Assembly (NCBI RefSeq): GCF_012933385.1
Contig: NZ_JABBPN010000015.1
Span: 1-64,000 of the forward strand
Length of the DNA: 64,000 bases
DNA from: Paenibacillus lemnae
Lineage (GTDB): Bacteria; Bacillota; Bacilli; Paenibacillales; Paenibacillaceae
Direction of reading: 5' to 3'
In this document: one piece after another, positions 17,916 to 25,874 of the stretch
Position numbering within the stretch: position 1 is the stretch's first letter
Layout of the letters: every line of letters starts with the position of its first letter
Made by a program: the position numbers and the translations under genes
The notes under the pieces: model-generated
What the model saw: only the letters and a program-made list of their open reading frames with translations
What the model was told of the DNA's origin: nothing
Databases searched by the model: none

Positions 17916-18881
17916 ATGAGCTCACATAACCATTCTCATCACGGACATCACGGTCATCATGGGCACGGACACGGGCATGATCACGGTCACGGTCATCACC
18001 ACGGCATGGATGCAAACGGCAATAAAAAAGGCCTGATCATCGCGCTCATCATTACGTTCAGCATCATGCTGCTGGAGTTCTTTGGCGGCCTGATTACGAA
18101 CAGCCTTGCCCTGCTGTCTGACAGCGGACATATGCTGAATGATGCGGTATCGCTGCTGCTGAGCCTGGCCGCTGTATCTTTTGCAGCCCGGCCCGCTTCC
18201 TCCAAGAAGACGTTCGGTTTTTACCGGTTTGAAATTCTGGCAGCACTTCTGAACGGTGTCACGTTGTTTGTTGTGGCCGGCTTTATCATCTGGGAAGCTT
18301 ATGGGCGATTTCTTGAGCCTCCTGCCGTAGCCAGCGGATCCATGATGCTGATTGCCTCGATCGGGCTGCTCGCCAATATCCTCAGTGCATGGTCACTCAT
18401 GAGAAAAGGCGATGTCAAAAATAACATCAATATGCGCAGCGCCTATCTTCATGTGCTCGGAGACGCGCTGGGTTCCGTAGGTGCCATTGCTGCAGGTGCT
18501 GTGATGCTGCTCTTCGGCTGGTATATTGCGGATCCGATCATCAGCGTGCTGGTTGCCCTTTTGATTCTGAAAGGTGCCTGGGGCGTCATTACGCATACCG
18601 TGCATATTTTGATGGAGGGGACGCCGCATTCCATCGACTCCTCTCAGGTACAGCAGGCACTGGAGGATATCCCTGGCGTTATTAACGTGCATGATCTCCA
18701 TATCTGGAGCATAACGTCCGGTCTCGATTCGCTGAGCTGCCACCTGTTGGTTGGGGATGATGGGGATCAGCAGCATATTTTGCAGCAAGCCATCTCGCTG
18801 ATTGCCGAGCAGTTTCACATCGAACACACCACCATCCAAATCGAAACCTCCGCTACCAGACATGCGGAATTGAAAGTGTAG
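17916..18881 (+). CDS. czcD: Cation diffusion facilitator, Zn/Co/Cd efflux
   Basis: A 321-residue CDF transporter of the cytoplasmic membrane. The N-terminal 30 residues are extremely His-rich (HNHSHHGHHGHHGHGHGHDH), six transmembrane segments follow, with the HxxxD-type zinc site SLALLSDSGHMLNDAVSL in helix 2 and LHVLGDALGSVG in helix 5, and a cytoplasmic ferredoxin-like domain (INVHDLHIWSITSG). AGGAGGTAG precedes the ATG. Repression by CzrA is inferred from the shared operon. Confidence 0.95.
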   Translation: MSSHNHSHHGHHGHHGHGHGHDHGHGHHHGMDANGNKKGLIIALIITFSIMLLEFFGGLITNSLALLSDSGHMLNDAVSLLLSLAAVSFAARPASSKKTFGFYRFEILAALLNGVTLFVVAGFIIWEAYGRFLEPPAVASGSMMLIASIGLLANILSAWSLMRKGDVKNNINMRSAYLHVLGDALGSVGAIAAGAVMLLFGWYIADPIISVLVALLILKGAWGVITHTVHILMEGTPHSIDSSQVQQALEDIPGVINVHDLHIWSITSGLDSLSCHLLVGDDGDQQHILQQAISLIAEQFHIEHTTIQIETSATRHAELKV

Positions 18882-18889
18882 GGATTCTT

Positions 18890-19933
18890 ATGCAGACAAA
18901 CACAGACGTGCTTATTATCGGGGCCGGCCAGGCAGGACTGGCTGCCGCCTATTATTTGAACAAATCACAAGTCAATTTCCTTCTCATCGGACAGGAGCAG
19001 CGCATCGGGGATGTTTGGAGACAGCGTTATGATTCCCTGGTCACCTTCACGCCAAGAGCCTATAATGCGCTGCCAGGCCTTCCGCTGGAAGGAGACCCGG
19101 ATGGATTCTCCTCCAAGGATGAGATTGCCGATTACCTGGAGCGATACGCCGCCTATTCTGACTTTCCTGTGCAGCTGGGGACCAAGGTCCACGCTGTGGA
19201 TCAGGAGGACGACGGCCTTTTCCGGGTAACAACCAGCTCTGGCGTGATTCATGCTGAGAAGATAATCGTTGCAGCGGGACCTTTTCAAAAACCGTGGATT
19301 CCCTCTTTTGCAAATCAGCTGTCCCGGAGCATCCATCAAATCCATACTTCGCAATACATTAACACGTCATCACTCCAAGAAGGCCCTGTTCTCATCGTCG
19401 GGGCGGGCAACTCTGGTGCTCAGATCGCCGTAGAGCTCTCTAAAGAGCGCGAGGTCTATCTTTCGGCCGGACATAAAATGAAATTCCTCCCGCTGCAGCT
19501 CATGGGCAAAAGCATCTTCTGGTGGTTTGATAAAACCGGCATACTCAGCGCCACCGTCGACAGCAAGGCGGGGCGATGGATCCGCGGAAAAGGAGATCCC
19601 ATATTCGGAAGTGACTTGATACAAGCAATACGGTCTGGCCGTGTGATGCTCAAGCCAAGATCCATGAAAGTGCAGCAGGATGTGTTCACGTTTGAAGATG
19701 GGACAGTAGATGCTTTTCCCAATATCATTTGGGCCACCGGATTCCGGTCTGATTACAGCTGGATGCAGGTGCCCGGGATCCTTGATGCTGAAGGAAAACC
19801 CATCCATCAACGAGGCGCTTCACCGGTGAGAGGCCTGTACTTCCTGGGGCTGCCGTGGCAGTCCCGCAGAGGGTCCGCCCTGATCGGCGGGGTAGCCCGC
19901 GACGCGGAAGTTATCGTTCGGAGCTTGCAGTAG
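18890..19933 (+). CDS. czcO: Flavin-dependent oxidoreductase CzcO
   Basis: A 347-residue FAD/NAD(P)-binding oxidoreductase of the flavin monooxygenase-like group. The first dinucleotide motif is IIGAGQAGLAAAYYL (residues 9-23), the second is VLIVGAGNSGAQIAVEL (about 166-182), and ATGFRSDYSW is the late FMO-type motif. It follows czcD by 8 bp, the same partnership as czcD-czcO in Bacillus, where its substrate is unknown. No terminator is obvious behind it. Confidence 0.85.
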   Translation: MQTNTDVLIIGAGQAGLAAAYYLNKSQVNFLLIGQEQRIGDVWRQRYDSLVTFTPRAYNALPGLPLEGDPDGFSSKDEIADYLERYAAYSDFPVQLGTKVHAVDQEDDGLFRVTTSSGVIHAEKIIVAAGPFQKPWIPSFANQLSRSIHQIHTSQYINTSSLQEGPVLIVGAGNSGAQIAVELSKEREVYLSAGHKMKFLPLQLMGKSIFWWFDKTGILSATVDSKAGRWIRGKGDPIFGSDLIQAIRSGRVMLKPRSMKVQQDVFTFEDGTVDAFPNIIWATGFRSDYSWMQVPGILDAEGKPIHQRGASPVRGLYFLGLPWQSRRGSALIGGVARDAEVIVRSLQ

Positions 19934-20096
19934 AGCCTTTTGCATTTGGAACACAGAAATCAATTGAAGTGGAAATCTCTTATTCTCACTTAACAGATGC
20001 TGATCCATTGTCCAACAAGGCACGACTCTAGCAAGTCGATGACGTTTCGTGTTACGAATCAAGATCAATGCATACAGTGTGCCTCTTATTGTGAAA

Positions 20097-20480
20097 CTAA
20101 TAAATCTTCTCTTCAAGAAGAACTTTCCCCTCAGAATCCTTAGCCTTAATCGACGATCTGAGGGGTCGACTCTCTAAGATGAAATACCATATAGTCAGAT
20201 CGTTTTTTTGTATTATTTTACCTTGTTGTTCATTTATCTCTATAGTTGTTATTTGCGGGTTAATTATTGCGCCATATACGATAAAATCTCCTGTTTGTTC
20301 AGATTCTAAAATTCCATATGTAAATTCCTTAAATATATCAATGAGCACAAAATCCGTGATGTGTGTTTTCATTTTTTCACTGTTCTCTAATTTAATAAAA
20401 CCCAGTCCTGATTCACTTAATCCCCCTTTTTTATAAAACGCATATATACTGCTATTTTTAATGTCAAAATGAATTAATTC
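20097..20480 (-). pseudogene. Probable remnant of a small protein, start lost
   Basis: The frame is open for 128 codons from 20480 to the stop at 20097. The sequence reads like real protein throughout (HFDIKNSSIYAFYKKGG, then LGFIKLENSEKMKTHITDFV and ILESEQTGDFIVYGAIINPQ). The only ATG (20372) has no ribosome binding site and lies inside the coherent part, and a TAG blocks the frame upstream. I therefore read it as the C-terminal part of a longer protein. It is also possible that translation starts at 20372 (91 residues). I do not recognise the family. Confidence 0.45.
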
Positions 20481-20566
20481 CTAGTGAAATGATAAATTTC
20501 AGTTTCAGAAGAACTCACCTTTTTCCCTTAATCATTTCCACCTATTGTAAAATAATAAAAAAAATT

Positions 20567-20612
20567 AAAAAACCCCCATTGTAAATAATAGGGGCACAGA
20601 TTAGGGTTTTTT
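20567..20612. terminator. Possible bidirectional terminator
   Basis: AAAAAACCCCC on one side and a GGGG block plus AGGGTTTTTT on the other can pair with a small inner stem (ATT/AAT). It lies directly behind the minus-strand remnant ending at 20611. The pairing is imperfect. Confidence 0.45.
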
Positions 20613-20787
20613 AGTGTTCATAGATCCATTGGTCAGCAAAAGTCCATTGTTTGCCTTCATTAGTCCATCCAAAAGAGGCTGAGTAAGGAGTTATAGTTTC
20701 TTACAGTACCGCTAAATATTTTGTCATGCCAGCGCCATGATCTTCCATAGTTACTATAGTTTACGGGGTCCCTTTAGGAGAAGGTTC
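20611..20787 (-). pseudogene. Remnant of a secreted peptide, possibly lactococcin-972-like
   Basis: Minus-strand translation gives EPSPKGTP, then in another frame VNYSNYGRSWRWHDKIFSGT continuing VRNYNS, then in a third frame YSASFGWTNEGKQWTFADQW and the stop. The pieces form one plausible small secreted peptide broken by two frame changes. The S-N-Y...H...TV-R-N spacing and the aromatic C-terminus recall lactococcin 972-type bacteriocins; this family link is only a suggestion. Confidence 0.35.
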
Positions 20788-20788
20788 G

Positions 20789-20971
20789 TTAATCTTCGTC
20801 TTCAGTCCACTTTTTGCTGGCGTCCAAGCGATCATTACAATAATCGCGATTAATTCGAGAAATAGATAAACTTAAACTGTACATACAGCTGTACATATGA
20901 TCAGCATAAACACAATTCTGTGTTGCACTAATCGAGTTGGTCAAATATTTTTTTAGCATAGATATGGTCAA
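20789..20971 (-). pseudogene. Short reading frame upstream of the peptide remnant
   Basis: A 60-codon frame ending KKWTEDED, with two Cys in YADHMYSCMYS and SRINRDYCNDR. No good ribosome binding site and no known domain. It may be part of the same decayed locus as the adjacent remnant. Low confidence that it is translated. Confidence 0.25.
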
Positions 20972-21109
20972 TCGCCTGGAAATAGGATAAACTGCTTCTT
21001 ACAACCCATTCAGTGGTCCTTCCTTTTAGTGTGACAACTTAAGGACGATAGACTATTGCCGATGGGGTTATTTTTTTATGTTACAATTCTTCGACAAGAA
21101 CTTTTGATA

Positions 21110-21273
21110 TGGAGCGGGGAAAATCGGTGGCAGCAAAAATTATTCTTGGGTAACAAACAGCGGAATATCAAGTGAAGCAGGTCAGCGTCCTGAAGCATCA
21201 ATATGGAACCCTTTCTGCTAATGGCAAAAAACGATATAGCTTTGACTACAGTTTGAAAGGAGCAGGAATTTAG
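21110..21273 (+). pseudogene. Remnant of a small protein before the membrane-protein pair
   Basis: One frame reads GAGKIGGSKNYSWVTNSGIS, another continues VSVLKHQYGTLSANGKKRYS with FDYSLKGAGI and a TAG at 21271. Together they look like one short protein with a frame change near 21175. No start with a ribosome binding site is visible. Family not recognised. Confidence 0.35.
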
Positions 21274-21274
21274 A

Positions 21275-21559
21275 ATGGATACACTGACCTTGAAGGAGAT
21301 GGAAAAGAGGCTTGCGCTATGCCTGTCTTTAATCTTTCCGGGCATCGGCCTCGTATTTAAGAAGGAGTATTGGAGCGGAATCATCTTCGCTGTCATTCAT
21401 TTGACGTTGGGTTATTTTTTACTGAAGGTAATGATCATTAGCACTCACAATAGCGGCGGCGGCAGACAAAGTCATGATGTCGACTTCATCCTCATCACGT
21501 TGTTCCTCATCAACTATCTATTCAGTGCTATATTGTCCTGGAAGTCCAGGGATGAATAG
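21275..21559 (+). CDS. Small membrane protein, unknown
   Basis: A 94-residue protein with three hydrophobic segments (ALCLSLIFPGIGLVF, IIFAVIHLTLGYFLL, ILITLFLINYLFSAIL). The family is not recognised. The first segment and short loop are loosely like TM2-type small membrane proteins. It lies directly upstream of a second membrane gene with which it is probably co-transcribed. Confidence 0.55.
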   Translation: MDTLTLKEMEKRLALCLSLIFPGIGLVFKKEYWSGIIFAVIHLTLGYFLLKVMIISTHNSGGGRQSHDVDFILITLFLINYLFSAILSWKSRDE

Positions 21560-21572
21560 TGAGGGGCCCACG

Positions 21573-21959
21573 ATGGAAAGAGCAAGCAAAGAACTTATGA
21601 TGAACATCGTTGTGATATCCATTTTATTGAGTGTAGTTTATGGATTTCTATTCATTTATCTGGACAAATTACTGAATCCGGATACATATTATATGAGCTC
21701 TCCGGGTGACTTCGTACTCTTTACGCTGACCTTTTTAGTTGTTTATCCTGCTCATATTGTGATGAGTCTGCTCAGCTTTATGGCAGCCCGATTTGCAGGT
21801 AACAACGTTACGACAAGGCTTATCGCTTTTAACGGGATGGGGTTTGTCCTCATTGGTGTGCTCTACTATGCTTTGAGGGAACCTCTCGTCCTGCTGATTT
21901 TGTTCTCCTTACTTGTGTTTTCAGCTGCTGCCGCCTTCCATGCCCGCCGCACATCATGA
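21573..21959 (+). CDS. Four-helix membrane protein, unknown
   Basis: A 128-residue protein with about four transmembrane segments (VVISILLSVVYGFLFIYL, FVLFTLTFLVVYPAHIVMSL, FNGMGFVLIGVLYYAL, LLILFSLLVFSAAAAF). The ATG at 21573 has GAGGGG 6 nt upstream; an ATG at 21552 overlapping the previous stop is an alternative. It follows the smaller membrane gene by 13 bp. No family recognised. Confidence 0.55.
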   Translation: MERASKELMMNIVVISILLSVVYGFLFIYLDKLLNPDTYYMSSPGDFVLFTLTFLVVYPAHIVMSLLSFMAARFAGNNVTTRLIAFNGMGFVLIGVLYYALREPLVLLILFSLLVFSAAAAFHARRTS

Positions 21960-22012
21960 AGTGACTCAAAAGGATTATTGTCCTTATCCAAAAACAAAAG
22001 GGGATTTTCATC

Positions 22013-22510
22013 ATGAAAGACAAAGTAAAGGGAATTGTGATCGGTCTAATTCTAGGAACAATGTTAACAGGAGTAACAGCTTACTCTGCTTCTAGTACAA
22101 ACATTAAGGCTGTATTAAACAAGGTCAATTTATATGTAGATGGTGTTAAAAAAAGCACAGCTAATACGATCACATACAAAAACACTACCTATGTTCCTGT
22201 TCGTGCTATGAGCAATGCATTAAACAAGGACGTCTCTTTAAAAGGAGATAACTTATTCATTGGAAAACAACCGAATGTTAAAGTAACACAAGATAAAGCA
22301 TTTGATCTTGTATACACTAAAATTAAAAAAGAATCCGATAAATATAAACTCCATTATATGGATGAGGGGGTAGATGGTAGTTACTATATAGTAAGGGCTT
22401 TTGAGAACATGCCTACTCACATTGCTACCTACGGCTGGTACTATGTTGATATGTATACCGGAGTTGTTTATGAGTGGGATCTGGTTGAAAATGAACTGAT
22501 TAAATTATAA
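22013..22510 (+). CDS. Secreted protein with copper-amine-oxidase-N-like (stalk) domain
   Basis: A 165-residue protein with an N-terminal signal sequence (IVIGLILGTMLTGVTAYSAS) and a domain like the copper amine oxidase N-terminal repeat found in many Paenibacillus surface proteins: VNLYVDGVKKSTANTITYKN, TTYVPVRAMSNALNK, FIGKQP. The C-terminal half, with ESDKYKLHYMDEGVDGSYYI, is unassigned. A strong terminator follows. AT-rich compared with the surrounding chromosome. Confidence 0.65.
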   Translation: MKDKVKGIVIGLILGTMLTGVTAYSASSTNIKAVLNKVNLYVDGVKKSTANTITYKNTTYVPVRAMSNALNKDVSLKGDNLFIGKQPNVKVTQDKAFDLVYTKIKKESDKYKLHYMDEGVDGSYYIVRAFENMPTHIATYGWYYVDMYTGVVYEWDLVENELIKL

Positions 22511-22565
22511 AAACACGGCTCCTAAAGCCTGCTTGAATACCAAACTCAACTCGTGCAAAAGAAAA

Positions 22566-22598
22566 AAAGAACCAGCATACTAAACATGCTGGTTCTTT
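22566..22598. terminator. Terminator between convergent genes
   Basis: Perfect 13-bp arms AAAGAACCAGCAT and ATGCTGGTTCTTT with a 7-nt loop, A-run before and T-run after, so it can work in both directions. Confidence 0.9.
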
Positions 22599-22666
22599 TT
22601 TGCCCTAAACTTAAAAACGCATATCATGACCATTAAATAACATTAATTGCGCCCTCCGGCTTCTCC

Positions 22667-23500
22667 TTATGCCAAAGCAAGCACAGAGGCATGTCTCAGG
22701 CCGGTCGGCAGAACAACCTGATCTGCGGGAACCGGCTCCCATTGTTTGAGATCACGTGACCCCATGACCGTATACGTGGCGTCCTGAAAACCGTCGGCCA
22801 GCATGATCCATTTATAGCCTGAATCATGATTCTCCGTCAGGGCATACAAGGTCGGTCCTTCCGTAAGGGGGGGAGTCAGCAGCTCGGAGATGTGGCCGAA
22901 TGAGACTGCGCCCCCCGGCTGGGCGGAGATGGAACAGGAGCGGATCGCCTTAAAGTCCGTTCCGGGTTCGTTCGTACCGCGCTCGTCTTTGAAGAACATC
23001 AGATATTCACTGTCCAATTCCATGATGCTCGCATCAATGACGTTGTAACCAGGGTCGAAAAACAAGGCCGCCGGCGAGAATGTCTTGAAATCCCTTGTGG
23101 TCACAGACCAGATGCGGTGATCCCGAGGTCCTTCCCCTACCGTCGATGACCAGACAATCCGGTAAGCGTCACACGACTTGTCGTAGTAAGCTTCCGGGGC
23201 CCAGACGTTTTGCGTTTGCGGCAGATGTTCCATCAGCGCAATCAGCCGTTCGTCTTCCCAGTGCTCCAGATCAGCCGAGGAGGCATATCCAATGCTGCGG
23301 CTGCCCCAGCCGTCGGTCCAGATCAGATGATAGCGGCCGCTGTTGTCTTGTAACAAAAACGGATCGCGGATGGAGCCTGTTCCGACACCGGACACATGCT
23401 GCGGCAGACCGCCGTTTCGTTCTTTCCAGTGAAGTCCGTCCTCACTCTCAGCCAAAAAAAACTGTTCAGCCTCTTTTTTGAAATAACTCAGCAGATACAT
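22667..23500 (-). CDS. GH43-like five-bladed propeller glycosidase
   Basis: A 277-residue cytoplasmic protein without signal peptide. The blade motifs are readable: GSIRDPFLLQDNSGRYHLIW (candidate catalytic Asp in RDP), YASSADLEHWEDERL, NVWAPEAYYDKSCDAYRIVW and VIDASIMELDSEYLMFFKDE. This layout is that of GH43/GH32/GH117-type beta-propellers that cut arabino- or related oligosaccharides. The substrate is not predictable. GGGAGAGG precedes the ATG. The lack of a transporter nearby leaves the pathway open. Confidence 0.7.
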   Translation of the reverse strand: MYLLSYFKKEAEQFFLAESEDGLHWKERNGGLPQHVSGVGTGSIRDPFLLQDNSGRYHLIWTDGWGSRSIGYASSADLEHWEDERLIALMEHLPQTQNVWAPEAYYDKSCDAYRIVWSSTVGEGPRDHRIWSVTTRDFKTFSPAALFFDPGYNVIDASIMELDSEYLMFFKDERGTNEPGTDFKAIRSCSISAQPGGAVSFGHISELLTPPLTEGPTLYALTENHDSGYKWIMLADGFQDATYTVMGSRDLKQWEPVPADQVVLPTGLRHASVLALA

Positions 23501-23556
23501 AATTCCTCTCCCTCACAGTTGTTTGATACCGCCTGCTGCCACATCTTCCACAATAT

Positions 23557-23883
23557 TCATTCGGCTAAATGCTGGCCTGTCTTTTCCATATGGCACTCTC
23601 CCCAGGAGCACATGGCATCAAGGATCGGCTTCATGGTCCATCCATAATCCGTCAGGGAATAGACGACCTTCGGCGGTACCTGTTCAAAAATCTGACGCTT
23701 CACCAGCCCCGCCTCTTCAAGCTCCCGCAGCTGCTGGGTCAGCATTTTCTGGGTGATGCCGGGCATCAGGCGCTTCAATTCGCTTGTACGCTTCTCCCCT
23801 TTATCCAGATGGCATAAAATCACGACCTTCCACTTGCCGCCGATCACTTCCAGAGTCGCTTCAACCGGTATATTGTAACCCAT
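23557..23883 (-). CDS. HxlR-family transcriptional regulator
   Basis: A 108-residue winged-helix regulator of the HxlR/MarR-like group: EATLEVIGGKWKVVILCHLD, RTSELKRLMPGITQKMLTQQ, LRELEEAGLVKRQIFEQVPP, KVVYSLTDYGWTMKPIL. The ATG at 23883 has AGGAGGTG 6 nt upstream. It is divergent from an MFS exporter across a 188-bp gap that carries two palindromes. By family precedent it controls that exporter in response to a small electrophile or drug; the inducer is unknown. Confidence 0.88.
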   Translation of the reverse strand: MGYNIPVEATLEVIGGKWKVVILCHLDKGEKRTSELKRLMPGITQKMLTQQLRELEEAGLVKRQIFEQVPPKVVYSLTDYGWTMKPILDAMCSWGECHMEKTGQHLAE

Positions 23884-23918
23884 GCCTTTCACCTCCTGCT
23901 CTATTGCTCTATGGTTAG

Positions 23919-24004
23919 GGTACTTTTTAGTACCTATATTACCCCATGGTATCTACAGCACTTTAAAGTGCGTACTTACCTACTTGCCTGTACCGTCCTA
24001 TAAT
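23919..24004 (+). promoter_or_regulatory. Divergent control region of the HxlR/MFS pair
   Basis: Two palindromes: GGTACTTTTTAGTACC (23919-23934) and GCACTTTAAAGTGC (23958-23971). A -10 TATAAT (23999-24004) for the MFS gene has only a weak -35 (CTTACC, 23975-23980) right beside the second palindrome, the arrangement expected when the regulator activates. Confidence 0.65.
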
Positions 24005-24071
24005 AGCATTTGTCCGCTGAATGTAAAGCATACAGCGTGTCCAACCATCATATATAGGAGGTTAACATATA

Positions 24072-25289
24072 ATGAATTCTAGTATGACGCAAACCGCGGC
24101 ATCGTCTCCAACATCCAAGTCAGCATCCTCCAGATGGGCGCTGCTCGCACTGGCGGTCAGCGCTTTCGGGATCGGAACGACAGAGTTTGTACCTGTCGGC
24201 CTGCTCGCTTCCATCGCAGACGACCAGAATATCCGGATTACGCTGGCAGGCCTGCTCATCTCGGGGTACGCCGTCGGTGTGGCAGCCGGCGCACCGATCC
24301 TTACCGCGCTGACAAACCGGATGAACCGCAAGTCGCTGCTGCTGTCTCTCATGGTGCTGTTCATTCTGGGCAACACCGCGGCGGCGCTGTCCCAGTCCTT
24401 CGCTCTGCTGCTGGCGGCACGGATCGTGACTGCATTCTCCCACGGCGTCTTCTTCTCGATCGGCTCTACCATTGCCGTCCAGCTCGTGCCTGCTGAGAAA
24501 AAAGCCAGCGCGATCGCCCTCATGTTCACCGGTTTGACGGTTGCGACCGTAACCGGCGTGCCGCTGGGCACTTATATCGGGCAAGGTTTTGGCTGGAGAG
24601 CGACCTTTGCCGGGGTAGCCGGACTTGGTGTAATCGCGATGATCGCATTGGCACTTCTGATTCCCAAAGACCTGAAGCAGCCGCCAGCAGCCAAGTTTTC
24701 CGATATGCTGCGCCTGCTGAGCAACAGCCGTATTGTGACCGGACTTGTCATTACGGCCCTGGGATACGGTGGAACATTCGTCGCCTTTACGTACCTGACG
24801 CCGATTCTCGAAGATGTCATCGGACTTCGGTCGTCCACCGTCGGTATCGTGCTGCTGGTCTACGGTATTGCTGTAGCCGTCGGCAATGAGATCGGCGGCC
24901 GCTGGGCAAATCGCAATCCAATACGTGCGTTGTTCTACATGTTCATCATTCAGGCGATCGTGCTGATCCTCATGTCCTTCATGATTCCATTCCGCATTGC
25001 AGGATTAGCTTCTGTTGTCTTAATGGGACTGTTCGCCTTCATGAATGTGCCTGGCCTTCAGCTGTACACCGTGCAGCTCGCAGAGAAATACGTGCCTTCC
25101 GCTGTCGATGTCGCCTCCGCGCTCAATATTGCGGCCTTTAATGTCGGCATTGCAGCCGGTGCCTCTATCGGCGGGCTGGTCGTGGACACGATCGGCATCC
25201 GGCATACGCCATGGATCGGCGGCATCATGGTTCTGGCGGCAGTCTTGCTGACAGGTCTCGCGGCCAAAAGAGAGAGCTCTGCAAGCTAA
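24072..25289 (+). CDS. MFS efflux transporter (drug:H+ antiporter type)
   Basis: A 405-residue, 12-helix major facilitator. It has the AraJ/PbuE-like start GIGTTEFVPVGLLASIADD, the loop 2-3 motif NRMNRKSLLLSLMVLF, and the antiporter motif region FTGLTVATVTGVPLGTYIGQ in helix 5. Relatives export drugs, sugars or purines; the substrate here is unknown. TAGGAGGT precedes the ATG. The divergent HxlR regulator suggests a stress-inducible exporter. No T-run terminator directly follows; repeats fill the next 580 bp. Confidence 0.85.
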   Translation: MNSSMTQTAASSPTSKSASSRWALLALAVSAFGIGTTEFVPVGLLASIADDQNIRITLAGLLISGYAVGVAAGAPILTALTNRMNRKSLLLSLMVLFILGNTAAALSQSFALLLAARIVTAFSHGVFFSIGSTIAVQLVPAEKKASAIALMFTGLTVATVTGVPLGTYIGQGFGWRATFAGVAGLGVIAMIALALLIPKDLKQPPAAKFSDMLRLLSNSRIVTGLVITALGYGGTFVAFTYLTPILEDVIGLRSSTVGIVLLVYGIAVAVGNEIGGRWANRNPIRALFYMFIIQAIVLILMSFMIPFRIAGLASVVLMGLFAFMNVPGLQLYTVQLAEKYVPSAVDVASALNIAAFNVGIAAGASIGGLVVDTIGIRHTPWIGGIMVLAAVLLTGLAAKRESSAS

Positions 25290-25397
25290 CGGTTACAGCA
25301 GGTTTCCAAGTAATGCTGCTGGTATGCCCAGGTCAAGGCAGCCACTGCCCGCCGCTGATGCAGGCACAGATATGCTCAGTCTTGTTGAACTGTGCTT

Positions 25398-25527
25398 ATA
25401 TAGACTGCTGTTATGAATTAGCCCTCCCGGGTGGCTGCGGTAGCAAGTGATTTCACGACCGCTGCCGCATCTTGAGAATCACTCGTCACCTCCGCTAAAG
25501 TTCACCTTCATAGCGCATTTTGAATGA
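25398..25527. mobile_element. MITE-like inverted-repeat element (copy 2)
   Basis: The core AGCAAGTGATTTCACGACCG, then CTGCCGCATCTTG, then GAGAATCACTCGTCACCTCC matches the elements at 15.4 and 38.3 kb. The left end TATATAGACTG resembles the termini of the 38.3 kb copy. Outer arms are more diverged; boundaries are approximate. Confidence 0.65.
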
Positions 25528-25548
25528 CGAGTGTCTTCAAGGCCAACG

Positions 25549-25686
25549 CTAACGGACCCTTAGTCCGTTAGATCACTTGGAAAGCCTCGATCACGCACAA
25601 AATCATGCTCTAACGGACTCCATGTCCGTTAGAAACTAAAAGTCCCTGTATTTTCGGCTCTAACGGACTGTATGTCCGTTAGAGCC
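25549..25686. repeat. Array of three CTAACGGAC hairpins with 5-nt loops
   Basis: Perfect inverted repeats CTAACGGAC/GTCCGTTAG at 25549-25571 (9-bp arms), 25609-25633 (10-bp arms) and 25656-25686 (13-bp arms, GGCTCTAACGGAC). Loops are CCTTA, TCCAT and TGTAT. Centres are 61 and 50 bp apart. There are no T-runs after the stems. The same stem-loop size is seen in the array at 3.6-3.8 kb with other arm sequences. Confidence 0.8.
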
Positions 25687-25831
25687 GTTGCCGCATTCAC
25701 TCGCACCCCGTCACATCACAGCCTTCATGAAACAAAGTACATCCCACACCTAATAAAGTGAATGACCGATTGTGTAGTCTCATATCATTCATTTGTTCAG
25801 CCTATATAGCGGCTTGTACTTCTTCAACCAA

Positions 25832-25872
25832 AAAAAGGTGACCTGCTGGCATTAGCCGCAGGTCACCTTTTT
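25832..25872. terminator. Bidirectional terminator after the M20 hydrolase gene
   Basis: Perfect arms AAAAAGGTGACCTGC and GCAGGTCACCTTTTT with an 11-nt loop, 3 bp behind the stop of the minus-strand operon. Confidence 0.92.
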
Positions 25873-25874
25873 AC

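Noticed and set aside
25765..25798. Second FadR box (TGAATGA ... TCATTCA) before the M20 gene terminator
   Set aside because: Half sites are about 18 bp apart instead of 4 and lie downstream of genes, not at a promoter.
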